Shown one piece after another: positions 45,250 to 54,068 of a stretch of 64,000 nt of DNA. Below the pieces are notes generated by a model. It saw nothing but the letters and a program-made list of their open reading frames with translations, ran no database searches and was not told where the DNA came from. The DNA is from Haematospirillum jordaniae (GTDB taxonomy: Bacteria; Pseudomonadota; Alphaproteobacteria; Rhodospirillales; Rhodospirillaceae), in contig NZ_CP014525.1 of the NCBI RefSeq assembly GCF_001611975.1, forward strand, positions 240,001 through 304,000. Reading direction: 5' to 3'. Made by a program: the position numbers and the translations under genes. Within the stretch, counting starts at the first letter, position 1; each line of letters starts with the position of its first letter.

Positions 45250-45278
45250 CTTGCAAAATATGGGAATCTCCACCATAT
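45250..45278 (+). promoter_or_regulatory. Candidate sigma-32 (RpoH) promoter of htpG
   Basis: CTTGCA (45250-45255), a 15-bp spacer and CACCATAT (45271-45278). The heat-shock consensus is CTTGAA with CCCCATNT, so each element has one mismatch. It lies 77 bp before the htpG start. This is the only promoter-like signal I can support in the 380-bp gap between the hibernation factor and htpG genes. Confidence 0.45.
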
Positions 45279-45354
45279 GGGCCCCTACCTGTGGAAGAAA
45301 CACGGATGTACCGCATCCTGCAACCGAAACAATCATGATGACCAGAGGAAAACC

Positions 45355-47241
45355 ATGACGATCACCGAAGAGACGATGACCTTCCAGGCCGAGGTCAACA
45401 ACCTGCTTGATATAGTGGTAAACTCTCTTTATTCGCAGCGGGATATCTTCCTGAGAGAGCTGATATCAAATGCCTCGGATGCCTGCGACAAGCTGCGTTA
45501 TGAGGCCCTGACCAAGCCTGAGCTGATTGCTGAAAACAGTCCCCTCACCGTACGGTTACAAACCGATCGGGATGCGGGAACCTTGGTCATTACTGATAAT
45601 GGCATCGGCATGAGCCGTGATGAACTTGTCACCAATCTGGGAACCATCGCCCGTTCCGGCACCAGCGAATTTCTGAAGTCACTGTCCGGCGACGCCCGCA
45701 AGGATATTACCCAGATCGGCCAGTTCGGCGTTGGTTTCTACTCTGCCTTCATGGTCGCCGACCGGGTCGAAGTTGTATCGTGCAAGGCCGGCTCAGAACA
45801 GGGATGGAAATGGTCCAGTGACGGGCGCGGCAGCTTCACGGTGACAGAAGCCCCCGGTGCCACACGTGGCACCGTCATTACTCTGCACCTCAAAGAAGAG
45901 GCAAAAGAGTTCCTGGAAGGATGGACCCTGCGCAAGGTTGTAAAGTCCTATTCCGAGCACATCGGGCTGCCAGTCATTCTGGTGGGCGGCAATGATGGCA
46001 AAAGCGATGATGAAACACTGAACACCGCCTCGGCTCTCTGGACACTGAACCGCAATGACATCACAGAGGATCAGTACAAGGACTTCTACCAACACGTTGC
46101 TCATGCCTTTGACACACCATGGATGACAACGCATTACCGTGCTGAAGGAACCTTGGAATACACGGCCCTCCTGTTTGTGCCGTCCGAAAAACCCTTGGAC
46201 TTGTTCGAACCATCCCGTCGCCAGCATGTGAAGCTCTATGCCAACCGGGTCCTGATTTCGGACAGTTGCGAAGAGCTTCTGCCAGCTTGGTTGCGTTTTG
46301 TGCGCGGCGTCGTGGACAGTGCTGACCTGCCACTGAACGTCAGCCGTGAAATGCTGCAAAACAACCCGATGGTGTCGAAGATCCGCACCGGCTTGGTCAA
46401 ACGTCTCCTTGCCGATCTGAGCAAGAAGGCCAATGACACGGACAGCTGGCTTGTTTTCTGGAAAACATTTGGCCCTGTCCTCAAGGAAGGCCTGTACGAA
46501 GACTTTGAGCGGCGTAACGATATCTTGGAACTGGCGCGCTTCCATTCCACAGCCAGCGATGCACCTGTCAGCCTGACACAATACCTAGAGCGGATGAAGG
46601 ATGGACAGGAAGCCATCTATTTCATAACAGGCGATTCCACAGAAGCCCTGTGTAAAAGCCCTCAGCTGGAGGGTTATCTTGCACGCGGGATCGAAGTTCT
46701 TCTCCTCTCTGACCCGATTGATGAGTTCTGGACCGGCATGGTGCCGTCATTCCGTGACAAGCCGTTCCGTTCCGTTAGCAGCGGCGCAGCCGATCTGGAT
46801 GCAATTGCGTGCGAGGACAGCAAGCCTGACGAAGAAAAAGATGTGCCACCAACCGATCAAATGGACCGGCTGGTTGCCGTGCTGAAAGGAACACTGGGCG
46901 ACAGGGTCAAGGATGTTCGTCCATCGTCACGTCTGACAACATCTGTGTGTTGCCTTGTTTCGGACGAAGGCCAAATGTCCATTCATCTAGAACGTCTGAT
47001 GCGTCAGCACAGGGGTGAAAAAACAGATGGAGCCGCTGCACGGGTCCTAGAAATCAATCCAGGGCATGCCTTGATCCGTAGCCTGGCTGCCCGGGCCAAT
47101 GCAGAAACAACCAGTCCGGCACTGGAAGATGCAGCGTTTCTCTTACTGGATCAGGCGCGGATTGTTGAAGGGGAACTGCCCATTGACCCCGCCGCCTTTG
47201 CAGGACGCATGGCCCGCCTGATGGAACAAGGACTGGGTTAA
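45355..47241 (+). CDS. htpG: Molecular chaperone HtpG (Hsp90)
   Basis: A 628-residue bacterial Hsp90. The N-terminal GHKL ATPase domain has LRELISNASDACDKLRYEA, DNGIGMSRDEL, the lid region and GQFGVGFYSAFMVADRV. The middle domain includes NVSREMLQNNPMVSKIRTGLVKR and the catalytic-Arg region; the C-terminal domain mediates dimerisation and there is no MEEVD tail, as expected in bacteria. The ATG at 45355 has AGAGGAA directly upstream; the frame open from 45106 is leader sequence. Likely heat-induced. Confidence 0.97.
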   Translation: MTITEETMTFQAEVNNLLDIVVNSLYSQRDIFLRELISNASDACDKLRYEALTKPELIAENSPLTVRLQTDRDAGTLVITDNGIGMSRDELVTNLGTIARSGTSEFLKSLSGDARKDITQIGQFGVGFYSAFMVADRVEVVSCKAGSEQGWKWSSDGRGSFTVTEAPGATRGTVITLHLKEEAKEFLEGWTLRKVVKSYSEHIGLPVILVGGNDGKSDDETLNTASALWTLNRNDITEDQYKDFYQHVAHAFDTPWMTTHYRAEGTLEYTALLFVPSEKPLDLFEPSRRQHVKLYANRVLISDSCEELLPAWLRFVRGVVDSADLPLNVSREMLQNNPMVSKIRTGLVKRLLADLSKKANDTDSWLVFWKTFGPVLKEGLYEDFERRNDILELARFHSTASDAPVSLTQYLERMKDGQEAIYFITGDSTEALCKSPQLEGYLARGIEVLLLSDPIDEFWTGMVPSFRDKPFRSVSSGAADLDAIACEDSKPDEEKDVPPTDQMDRLVAVLKGTLGDRVKDVRPSSRLTTSVCCLVSDEGQMSIHLERLMRQHRGEKTDGAAARVLEINPGHALIRSLAARANAETTSPALEDAAFLLLDQARIVEGELPIDPAAFAGRMARLMEQGLG

Positions 47242-47251
47242 TTGAAAAAGA

Positions 47252-47286
47252 CAGCCTGACCGGTACCACAAAACCCGGTCAGGCTG
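47252..47286. terminator. Terminator between htpG and the PAS kinase
   Basis: Perfect 12-bp stem cagcctgaccgg (47252-47263) / ccggtcaggctg (47275-47286). On the minus strand it is followed by TCTTTTTC, ending the kinase transcript; on the plus strand it follows htpG directly. The right arm includes the kinase stop codon. Confidence 0.85.
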
Positions 47287-49114
47287 TTGCTATGGCGTCC
47301 AGAATGCCTGCTGCTTCCGGCTTTTTCTCGCAAATTGCCAACGGCAGAAAAACAACAAACGTCGAGCCTCGTCCTATAGCTGACGAAACACGGATATTGC
47401 CGCCGAGACTCTCGACAATCTTGCGGCTGACAGCCAACCCTATGCCACATCGGCCATATTCTGTAACGGAACTGGCTCTCGGCTGAAAATCGAAAAGATT
47501 AACCTGCTCATCATCCGGAATGCCAATGCCGTTATCAGCAATAGACACCTCCACCCCCTGTTCTGTGCAGCAGACAGAAAAGCGTATCTCAGGTGCGTGT
47601 CCTGCTTTCTTGTACTTCAATGCATTATCAAGAAGATTACAAAAAACACGGCACAGCATGTCACGGTTACAACGCACATCGGCACCCGTACCGATGACCC
47701 GCACCAAGGCTCCGGCGGCTTCAATCTGCCCCCGGAGAGCATCGCAAACATTGTTGATAACATCCACGACAGACACCTGATTCACCTGCGCCTGAACACG
47801 CGTCAGGGATATGTAGTCCAGAAGGCCGTCAAGGGACCGGTCTATGCATAACGCACCCTCCGATGCCAAACGCAGATACTCACGCTCTCCCTCACCCAGA
47901 AGCGATTCTATACGGCGCTCCAACAGGCCAAGATAGCCAGATATGGAGCGAGCCGGGCCTCTGATATGGCTGGATACAAGGGCTGCAATCTGATCCAGAT
48001 CCTTGTTACTACAGCGCAGGGCAGCGCGTTCCTCGACCAAGGCAGCCTGAGCATGACGTTGCTCCGTCACATCAACAACAGACATAACAAGGCTAACCGG
48101 ATCACCACCCGCACGGCATACCAAGCTCAACATCCGGTCAACCCAGATAACCCGGCCAGAACGATGCAGGCCACGTTTCTCAACATGACTGACTGTGCAT
48201 TCGCCCCTGAGCATGGAGGAAATGACATCCCGCTCGGCCTGTACATCTTCTGGGAAAGAAAAATCATGGCATGAAAGACCCAGAACGGGATCAGAGGCGT
48301 CATACCCAAACAGGCAGACAAACGCATCATTGGCTACAACAATGCGACCATCAAGATCCATCAGGGCAATGCCAACGGCAGCCTGACGAAAGACAGCCTG
48401 AAAACGGACGTCCGCCTCTTCGCGCGCACGCTCTGCCTTTGCACCTGCCCGGGCCGCAGCCACGGCAGTTGCCTGCCAACGGCTGGTCATAACCCAGCTG
48501 AAGGCAACAATAGCAGCATACTGCAGCATTTCCACGACAAGGATAGTCACGGAATTAACGTTACCAAGCTGCAGAAAATCAATACCGGGCGGCAGAGAAA
48601 CCCCATACATTCCGCGGCTGCCCATGGCCACACCCAAGAAGAAAAGAATAATGGCGCCAACCGTGCCCGCTTCACCTTCGACAGATGAAAACATCCTCCA
48701 TGCTGCAACCCAGCAGAAAAAGGCCGCAAAGATTCCCATAAGAACCATACGTGCCGGCAAGCTAGGATCCACAATCGTGAACCAAGTAATCAGCAAGGCG
48801 AAAACAACCACACCAAGTACCGACGCCAATGCAACCCGGAACGAACGGCGCACACCACTGAGACGGTCGACCACGACAAGAGACAGGGCGATAACCACCA
48901 GCAAAAAAATATTGGCGACAATGACAAACAACCAGTCCCCAGCAGATCCACGCAGGACAAGCAGAAAACTGCCCAAGGCCTTGAGTATCTGGGAGAGGCA
49001 TAAAGGTGCCATAATAGGACGCCATCCTGGCGCAAAGGCCATTATGCCGGTCGTTACAGCCATCAGGGTGGATATCGCCACCATCGATACCCATAACGTT
49101 GGCATATCAAGCAT
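47279..49114 (-). CDS. Membrane sensor histidine kinase with PAS domain
   Basis: A 611-residue kinase from ATG 49114 (MLDMPTLWV), preceded by GGGGAAC. Residues 1-215 contain six or seven hydrophobic segments with almost no periplasmic loop, so the N-terminus is a multi-pass membrane sensor. A PAS domain follows (FRQAAVGIALMDLDGRIVVANDAF) with a PAC-type segment. The dimerisation domain has SSHIRGPARSISGYLGLLERR, with His in the phospho-acceptor position, similar to phytochrome-type HisKA. HATPase_c has NALKYKKAG, DNGIGIPD and GIGLAVSRKI. No response regulator is adjacent, so this is an orphan kinase. Confidence 0.92.
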   Translation of the reverse strand: MLDMPTLWVSMVAISTLMAVTTGIMAFAPGWRPIMAPLCLSQILKALGSFLLVLRGSAGDWLFVIVANIFLLVVIALSLVVVDRLSGVRRSFRVALASVLGVVVFALLITWFTIVDPSLPARMVLMGIFAAFFCWVAAWRMFSSVEGEAGTVGAIILFFLGVAMGSRGMYGVSLPPGIDFLQLGNVNSVTILVVEMLQYAAIVAFSWVMTSRWQATAVAAARAGAKAERAREEADVRFQAVFRQAAVGIALMDLDGRIVVANDAFVCLFGYDASDPVLGLSCHDFSFPEDVQAERDVISSMLRGECTVSHVEKRGLHRSGRVIWVDRMLSLVCRAGGDPVSLVMSVVDVTEQRHAQAALVEERAALRCSNKDLDQIAALVSSHIRGPARSISGYLGLLERRIESLLGEGEREYLRLASEGALCIDRSLDGLLDYISLTRVQAQVNQVSVVDVINNVCDALRGQIEAAGALVRVIGTGADVRCNRDMLCRVFCNLLDNALKYKKAGHAPEIRFSVCCTEQGVEVSIADNGIGIPDDEQVNLFDFQPRASSVTEYGRCGIGLAVSRKIVESLGGNIRVSSAIGRGSTFVVFLPLAICEKKPEAAGILDAIATA

Positions 49115-49302
49115 TGGTCCGTTCCCCCCGGCAATCCCCATCCGCCCGGTCGCGATTATGGCAGAAGCGTTCTCGTGGACAAGCCCTGTGGTGTATAGTC
49201 AAGCATCCCCCTTGCCAGAACCGATGGTTTGCATAGGATGGTCCGGGCGTCCGGTGCCTGGGGCGATCACGTCTTTCATGATCTGAGTGGAGCCTGCTTC
49301 CT

Positions 49303-50343
49303 GTGTCCAATACACCTTCGGTATCACTGTCCCTTATGGCAGTCATCGCCGCAGTGACCGACGATGTTCCACGGATCCTGCTTGCCAGAGATCAAGCTTC
49401 GCACTTCGATGTTACAGGCCATACCCATTATGCCTCTGCAGGAACACTGCCCTGCGGCCCTTTTGATCCGGCCAGCCATCGTAGCCTTGATCATGGATGC
49501 CGGCAGTGGGTCGAAACACGAACGGGCTTGGCACTGCAATATGTGGAGCAGTTGTACACGTTCGGGGGCCGGAATCGTGATCCGCAGGAACTACACGGAG
49601 CCGGACGCCTAGTTTCAATCGCATATCTGGCCCTGACACGCGAAACAGAAACCAACAAGCACAACAAGGCAACATGGCATGACTGGTACAGCTTTCTGCC
49701 ATGGGAGGACTGGCGAGCAGGACGTCCGGAACTGATTGATCGTGTCATCATGCCATGCCTGCGCTCATGGGCAGAGGAACAGGCCTGCTCCGGACGTAAA
49801 CACCGCTTGGACCGTATTGATCTTGCCTTCGGAACGACAGCCCCCGGCACATTCGATCCTGTTAGAGCTCTGGATCGCTACGAACTTCTCTACGAAGCCG
49901 GCTTGGTCCATGAATCTCGGCGTGATGCCGATGCCTTGACTCAAGCCAATGGCAAAAAAGCCCCGCCTGTGCCTGACACCAAAAGAAACGTGATAGCCAC
50001 CTTGGGCAAACCCATGGAAATGGATCACCGGCGTGTTCTGGCCAGTGCCCTGACCCGGTTGCGGGGCAAGCTGGCATGGCGCCCGGTTGTTTTTGACCTG
50101 GTTCCGGATACCTTTACCCTGCTACAGCTTCAGCGCGTTGTTGAAGCCTTGTTTGGTACCACGGTTCACAAGCAGAATTTCCGGCGGACCATTGCAAGCA
50201 TGGATTTGGTGGAACCAACAGGACAAATGGAGACCCAGGGACGTGGTCGTCCAGCTGAATTGTTCCGATTCCGCCGCGCCGCTATCCTGGAACGCCGCAC
50301 GCTGGGTATTGGCGTCCCGGTTGTGCGCGGAGAACAATCCTAG
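49303..50343 (+). CDS. nadQ: NadQ-like Nudix/winged-helix regulator of NAD biosynthesis
   Basis: A 346-residue protein. Residues about 1-165 have a Nudix-like fold (VIAAVTDDVPRILLARD, SHRSLDHGCRQWVETRTGLALQYVEQLYTFG), but the catalytic Nudix box is degenerate, as in sensor proteins that bind rather than hydrolyse the ligand. The C-terminal part (about 240-335) resembles the winged helix of NrtR/NadQ regulators, with LQRVVEALFGTTVHKQNFRRTIASMDLVEPTG and RGRPAELFRFRR. Alphaproteobacterial NadQ is known to sit beside nadABC and repress it in response to an NAD-related metabolite. Here nadA, nadB and nadC follow on the same strand, 176 bp away, with a palindrome between. The start is a GTG at 49303. 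Confidence 0.88.
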   Translation: MSNTPSVSLSLMAVIAAVTDDVPRILLARDQASHFDVTGHTHYASAGTLPCGPFDPASHRSLDHGCRQWVETRTGLALQYVEQLYTFGGRNRDPQELHGAGRLVSIAYLALTRETETNKHNKATWHDWYSFLPWEDWRAGRPELIDRVIMPCLRSWAEEQACSGRKHRLDRIDLAFGTTAPGTFDPVRALDRYELLYEAGLVHESRRDADALTQANGKKAPPVPDTKRNVIATLGKPMEMDHRRVLASALTRLRGKLAWRPVVFDLVPDTFTLLQLQRVVEALFGTTVHKQNFRRTIASMDLVEPTGQMETQGRGRPAELFRFRRAAILERRTLGIGVPVVRGEQS

Positions 50344-50424
50344 CGCATTGATATATAATGGATGGAGCAGGCATAACCATTTGTGCCTTTGTTTCCGGTC
50401 TCACATTCCTCTTGCCACATCCAT

Positions 50425-50449
50425 CAATATACTCTAGAAGAGCATATTG
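50425..50449 (+). promoter_or_regulatory. Candidate NadQ operator in front of nadABC
   Basis: A 25-nt imperfect palindrome, CAATAT-A-CTCT then a 3-nt centre and AGAG-C-ATATTG, with 10 of 11 outer positions paired. A partial extra copy (TTATACTC, 50451-50458) follows. It lies 71 bp before nadA, and TATACT hexamers within and next to it could be -10 elements, so a bound protein would block transcription. It is the obvious target for the adjacent NadQ. Confidence 0.6.
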
Positions 50450-50519
50450 ATTATACTCAGGATGAGCACGATTCTGCCCGCTTCCCACAGGCGGCAAGGA
50501 ATCATCGGGAGTTTTTCCT

Positions 50520-51521
50520 ATGAATATGCCCCGGAAACCGGATCTTGACCTTCTCTATACGCGCATGCAGTCCATGCTGACGCCAATGGAATGGTCCCTG
50601 ATAACACCGGTTATCGAACACATTCAGGCCCTGAAAGCAGAGCGTCAGGCTGTTATTCTGGCCCATAATTATATGCGCCCGGAAATTTTCCACGGCGTCG
50701 CCGACATCACGGGGGACTCCTTGGCCTTGGCGCAGAAAGCCGTTGAGGTAGATGCGGAGGTTATCGTCGTCGCCGGGGTTCACTTTATGGCAGAAACAGC
50801 CAAGCTTCTGAACCCGACACGAACGGTCCTGATCCCGGATATGCGCGCAGGGTGTTCACTGGCTGAATCTATTACACCAGATGATATCCGGGCCTTGAGA
50901 CAACAATGGCCCGGGGTACCTGTGTGTGTGTATGTCAACACCTCGGCTGCCGTAAAAGCCGAAGCAGACATCTGCTGTACATCAGGAAATGCCGTACGGA
51001 TTGTGGAGGCGATTGCCCGCGAAACCGGCAGCGACAGCGTTCTGTTTCTGCCTGATCGCTATCTGGCCGCATGGGTTCAGACCCAGACTGATGTCCGTAT
51101 TATCCCCTTTGATGGATCCTGCGAGGTGCATGAACAGTATCGTCCCGAGGACATACACAGCATCCGCGAAGACTACAACAATGACTTGGTTGTGATTGCC
51201 CACCCTGAATGTCCATCTGACGTGATCCAAGCCGCAGACTTTGCCGGTTCAACCGCCCAGATGGCAGATTACCTGGAACGGGAGAAACCCGGTCGGGTCC
51301 TTCTGATCACAGAATGCTCGATGGGGGACAATCTGATGAAGTCCCATCCTGAAACAGACTTTATCCGATCCTGCCACATGTGCCCGCACATGAAGCGCAT
51401 TACCTTGGAAACTATTGCAAACAGCCTGCAAACGCTGGAGCCACGCATTGATATTCCGGCCGAACTGGCACGCCGTGCCCGGGTATCTGTTGAACGGATG
51501 CTGGCTGTCGGGCGTTCGTAA
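50520..51521 (+). CDS. nadA: Quinolinate synthase A
   Basis: A 333-residue 4Fe-4S enzyme that condenses iminoaspartate with dihydroxyacetone phosphate to quinolinate. It has the three repeated domains and the three cluster cysteines, in AGCSLAE, ICCTSGN and CHMCPHMK. AVILAHNYMRPEIFHGVADITGDSL is the family start. GGGAG lies 8 nt before the ATG. nadB begins 1 bp after the stop, so nadA-nadB-nadC is one transcript. Confidence 0.97.
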   Translation: MNMPRKPDLDLLYTRMQSMLTPMEWSLITPVIEHIQALKAERQAVILAHNYMRPEIFHGVADITGDSLALAQKAVEVDAEVIVVAGVHFMAETAKLLNPTRTVLIPDMRAGCSLAESITPDDIRALRQQWPGVPVCVYVNTSAAVKAEADICCTSGNAVRIVEAIARETGSDSVLFLPDRYLAAWVQTQTDVRIIPFDGSCEVHEQYRPEDIHSIREDYNNDLVVIAHPECPSDVIQAADFAGSTAQMADYLEREKPGRVLLITECSMGDNLMKSHPETDFIRSCHMCPHMKRITLETIANSLQTLEPRIDIPAELARRARVSVERMLAVGRS

Positions 51522-51522
51522 C

Positions 51523-53124
51523 ATGGATCAGCCCGTCGTTGTGGTAGGAAGCGGGGCCGCAGGCATGGCAACAGCCTTGGCCTTGGCGCCCCTTCCGGTT
51601 GTTCTGATCACAAAAACCAATGCCATCATCTCAGGCTCAACGCCTTGGGCCCAAGGGGGAATGGCGGCTGTACTGTCTCCGGACGATCACGTGAAAGATC
51701 ACGCAGCCGATACCATTGCAGCGGGGGCGGGCCTTACAGATTCGCGAATGGCCCATCTACTGGCAAGGGAAAGTGCATCATACTTCTTGGAGGTGCTAAA
51801 GAAGGGGCTGCCCGCCGACCGCAAGGAAGATGGTTCGCTTTGCTTGGGGCGGGAAGCGGCCCATTCCACCAATCGGATTCTTCACATCAATGGCGATCGA
51901 TCTGGCCTAGGTCTGGCGTCCTGGTTGGTCAAACAGGGGCAGGCTGCAGAGCATATAGCGGTCCTGACATCAACCATGGCTGCACAGCTGACATCAACAG
52001 ACAGCCGCATAGATGGTATCTGGCTGTACAGCGACACGATGGGATGGTTCCATCAACCAGCCCGGGCTGTTGTTCTGGCAACGGGCGGCTGGGGGCAGCT
52101 ATGGCCCGGCACAACCAACCCTGTGGAAAATACGGGTGATGGTCTGGCAATAGCCGCTCAGGCCGGGGCCATGATCGCAGACATGGAGTTCATGCAGTTC
52201 CATCCAACGGCCCTTTCCGTTCCATCTCGCACCATGCACGGCTTCTCCCGCCTTCCCCTACTGACAGAGGCACTGCGCGGGGCTGGCGCCATTTTGCTGA
52301 ATGAACACGAACACCGCTTTGTCGATGAGCTGGCCCCGCGTGACATCGTTGCCCGCGCCATAGAAGCCGAACGCCTGCGCGGACAAACTGTCTTTCTGGA
52401 TTTACGCCCTGCCCTGTCCAAAAAAGATGGCAACACGTTTCCTCAGGTGATTGAAATCTGTCGGTCACATGGGCTGGACCCCAGACGGACACCAATTCCC
52501 GTAGAACCCGCCGCACACTACGCCATGGGTGGTATCGTAACAGACTGTCATGGACGAACCAGCTGCCAAGGGCTGTGGGCTGTCGGAGAGGTTGCGTGTA
52601 CGGGCATCCACGGTGCCAATCGCCTAGCTTCGAACTCCCTGCCCGAGGCTCTGGTTTTTGGGCAACGGGCGGCTACGGATATTCAATCCACACCTTCTGT
52701 TGGCAGAAAATACAAAGTGGAGCAGAGGGATCGTACACCTTTGAACACCCTGCCCGATCCTGGCTGCCTTGGAACCTTGCGCCTTCTGGCTGGTCAGGCA
52801 CTGGGGATCAGTCGCCACGGGAAGGAAATGGGGCGCATGCTTGCCTTCCTAGATGAACGAACAGCAAAAGCCCCAAGCGGGATGCACCCAAGGGCAGCCA
52901 TGGAAACACACTCCCTTCTTATAACAGCCCGCCTTGTCTGTACTGCAGCCCTAGAACGCAAGGAAAGCCGGGGAGCACATATGCGCATAGACTTCCCCAA
53001 TCGTGACCCTGCCCTCGCACACCGTAACAAGCAAATCCTGACACCCGCTACACTCACGCACCATGGCACAGGGGCCATGACGTCTCTCTCGTCCCACACT
53101 GTGCCGGAGCCTTTCTTGCCATGA
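51523..53124 (+). CDS. nadB: L-aspartate oxidase
   Basis: A 533-residue FAD enzyme that oxidises aspartate to iminoaspartate, handed to NadA. The FAD dinucleotide motif VVVGSGAAGMATALAL starts at residue 5. STPWAQGGMAAVLSPDD, DMEFMQFHPTAL and HYAMGGIVTDCHGRTS are family signatures shared with fumarate reductase-type flavoproteins. The start follows the nadA stop directly; the frame open upstream from 51415 is nadA in another frame. The 3' end overlaps nadC by 4 bp (ATGA). Confidence 0.96.
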   Translation: MDQPVVVVGSGAAGMATALALAPLPVVLITKTNAIISGSTPWAQGGMAAVLSPDDHVKDHAADTIAAGAGLTDSRMAHLLARESASYFLEVLKKGLPADRKEDGSLCLGREAAHSTNRILHINGDRSGLGLASWLVKQGQAAEHIAVLTSTMAAQLTSTDSRIDGIWLYSDTMGWFHQPARAVVLATGGWGQLWPGTTNPVENTGDGLAIAAQAGAMIADMEFMQFHPTALSVPSRTMHGFSRLPLLTEALRGAGAILLNEHEHRFVDELAPRDIVARAIEAERLRGQTVFLDLRPALSKKDGNTFPQVIEICRSHGLDPRRTPIPVEPAAHYAMGGIVTDCHGRTSCQGLWAVGEVACTGIHGANRLASNSLPEALVFGQRAATDIQSTPSVGRKYKVEQRDRTPLNTLPDPGCLGTLRLLAGQALGISRHGKEMGRMLAFLDERTAKAPSGMHPRAAMETHSLLITARLVCTAALERKESRGAHMRIDFPNRDPALAHRNKQILTPATLTHHGTGAMTSLSSHTVPEPFLP

Positions 53125-53981
53125 GCGCACCACACCCCCTTCTGCTTGATCCAATCCTTCAACAAGCCCTGCGCGAAGACATGGGACGGGCCGGTGACAT
53201 CACTACCGATGCCATTGCACCACCACATCTGACCATGCAGGCTGAATTCCGGTTCCGTGAGGGAGGGCGCCTGTGCGGTCTTGCTGCCGCAGAACGAACC
53301 ATGATGCTGGTAGATCCATCCTTGACCTTCCAAAGCCTGGCAAAAGATGGGGATGATGTTGAGTCCGGAACAGTTGTTGCTGTGGTTACAGGCTCAGCCC
53401 GCTCCATCCTGACCGGCGAGAGGGTCGCCCTTAATCTTCTGGCCCGCCTTTCGTCCATTGCCACGGTAACACGGCTCTGCGTCCAGAACGCGCAACCACA
53501 CAAGGTACAAATCGCCGATACCCGCAAAACAACACCGGGGCTTCGCATTCTAGAAAAATGGGCTGTCCGGACCGGTGGCGGAATTAATCACCGCTTTGGC
53601 CTGGATGATGCCGTCATGATCAAGGACAATCACATTGCAGTGGCTGGTTCTGTCAAGGAGGCCATTCGGCGTGTCCGCGAGCATGTCGGTCATATGGTGA
53701 AAATAGAGATCGAGGTCGATACCCTGGATCAGCTGGAGCACATCTTGTCTCTTCCACCCTCACTGTCTGTTGACGTCGTCCTGCTTGACAACATGACACC
53801 AGATGCCCTGAAGCAGGCCGTTGCCATGGTAAACCATCGCCTTGTTGTAGAGGCTAGCGGTGGCATAACTCCTGATACCATCGCAGACATTGCGGCGACC
53901 GGTGTAGACGTCATATCTCTTGGCTTCCTCACGCACAGCGTACGCCAGCTTGATATCGGCCTAGACGTGGCACCACTGTAA
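53121..53981 (+). CDS. nadC: Nicotinate-nucleotide diphosphorylase (carboxylating)
   Basis: A 286-residue quinolinate phosphoribosyltransferase that makes nicotinate mononucleotide. Conserved segments are EDMGRAGDITTDA, GERVALNLLARLSSIAT, ADTRKTTPGLRILEKWAVRTGGG, MIKDNHIAVAGS, IEIEVDTLDQ and the C-terminal EASGGITPDTIADIAATGVDVISLG. The start overlaps the nadB stop, showing translational coupling. Last gene of the nad operon. Confidence 0.97.
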   Translation: MSAPHPLLLDPILQQALREDMGRAGDITTDAIAPPHLTMQAEFRFREGGRLCGLAAAERTMMLVDPSLTFQSLAKDGDDVESGTVVAVVTGSARSILTGERVALNLLARLSSIATVTRLCVQNAQPHKVQIADTRKTTPGLRILEKWAVRTGGGINHRFGLDDAVMIKDNHIAVAGSVKEAIRRVREHVGHMVKIEIEVDTLDQLEHILSLPPSLSVDVVLLDNMTPDALKQAVAMVNHRLVVEASGGITPDTIADIAATGVDVISLGFLTHSVRQLDIGLDVAPL

Positions 53982-54068
53982 ACAAATACACCTATATGGA
54001 GATGACTCCCCATAAGCATCAACCCCTGTTATCATAATGGCATCACTGTGCCTGATAGGGGTGAGCAC

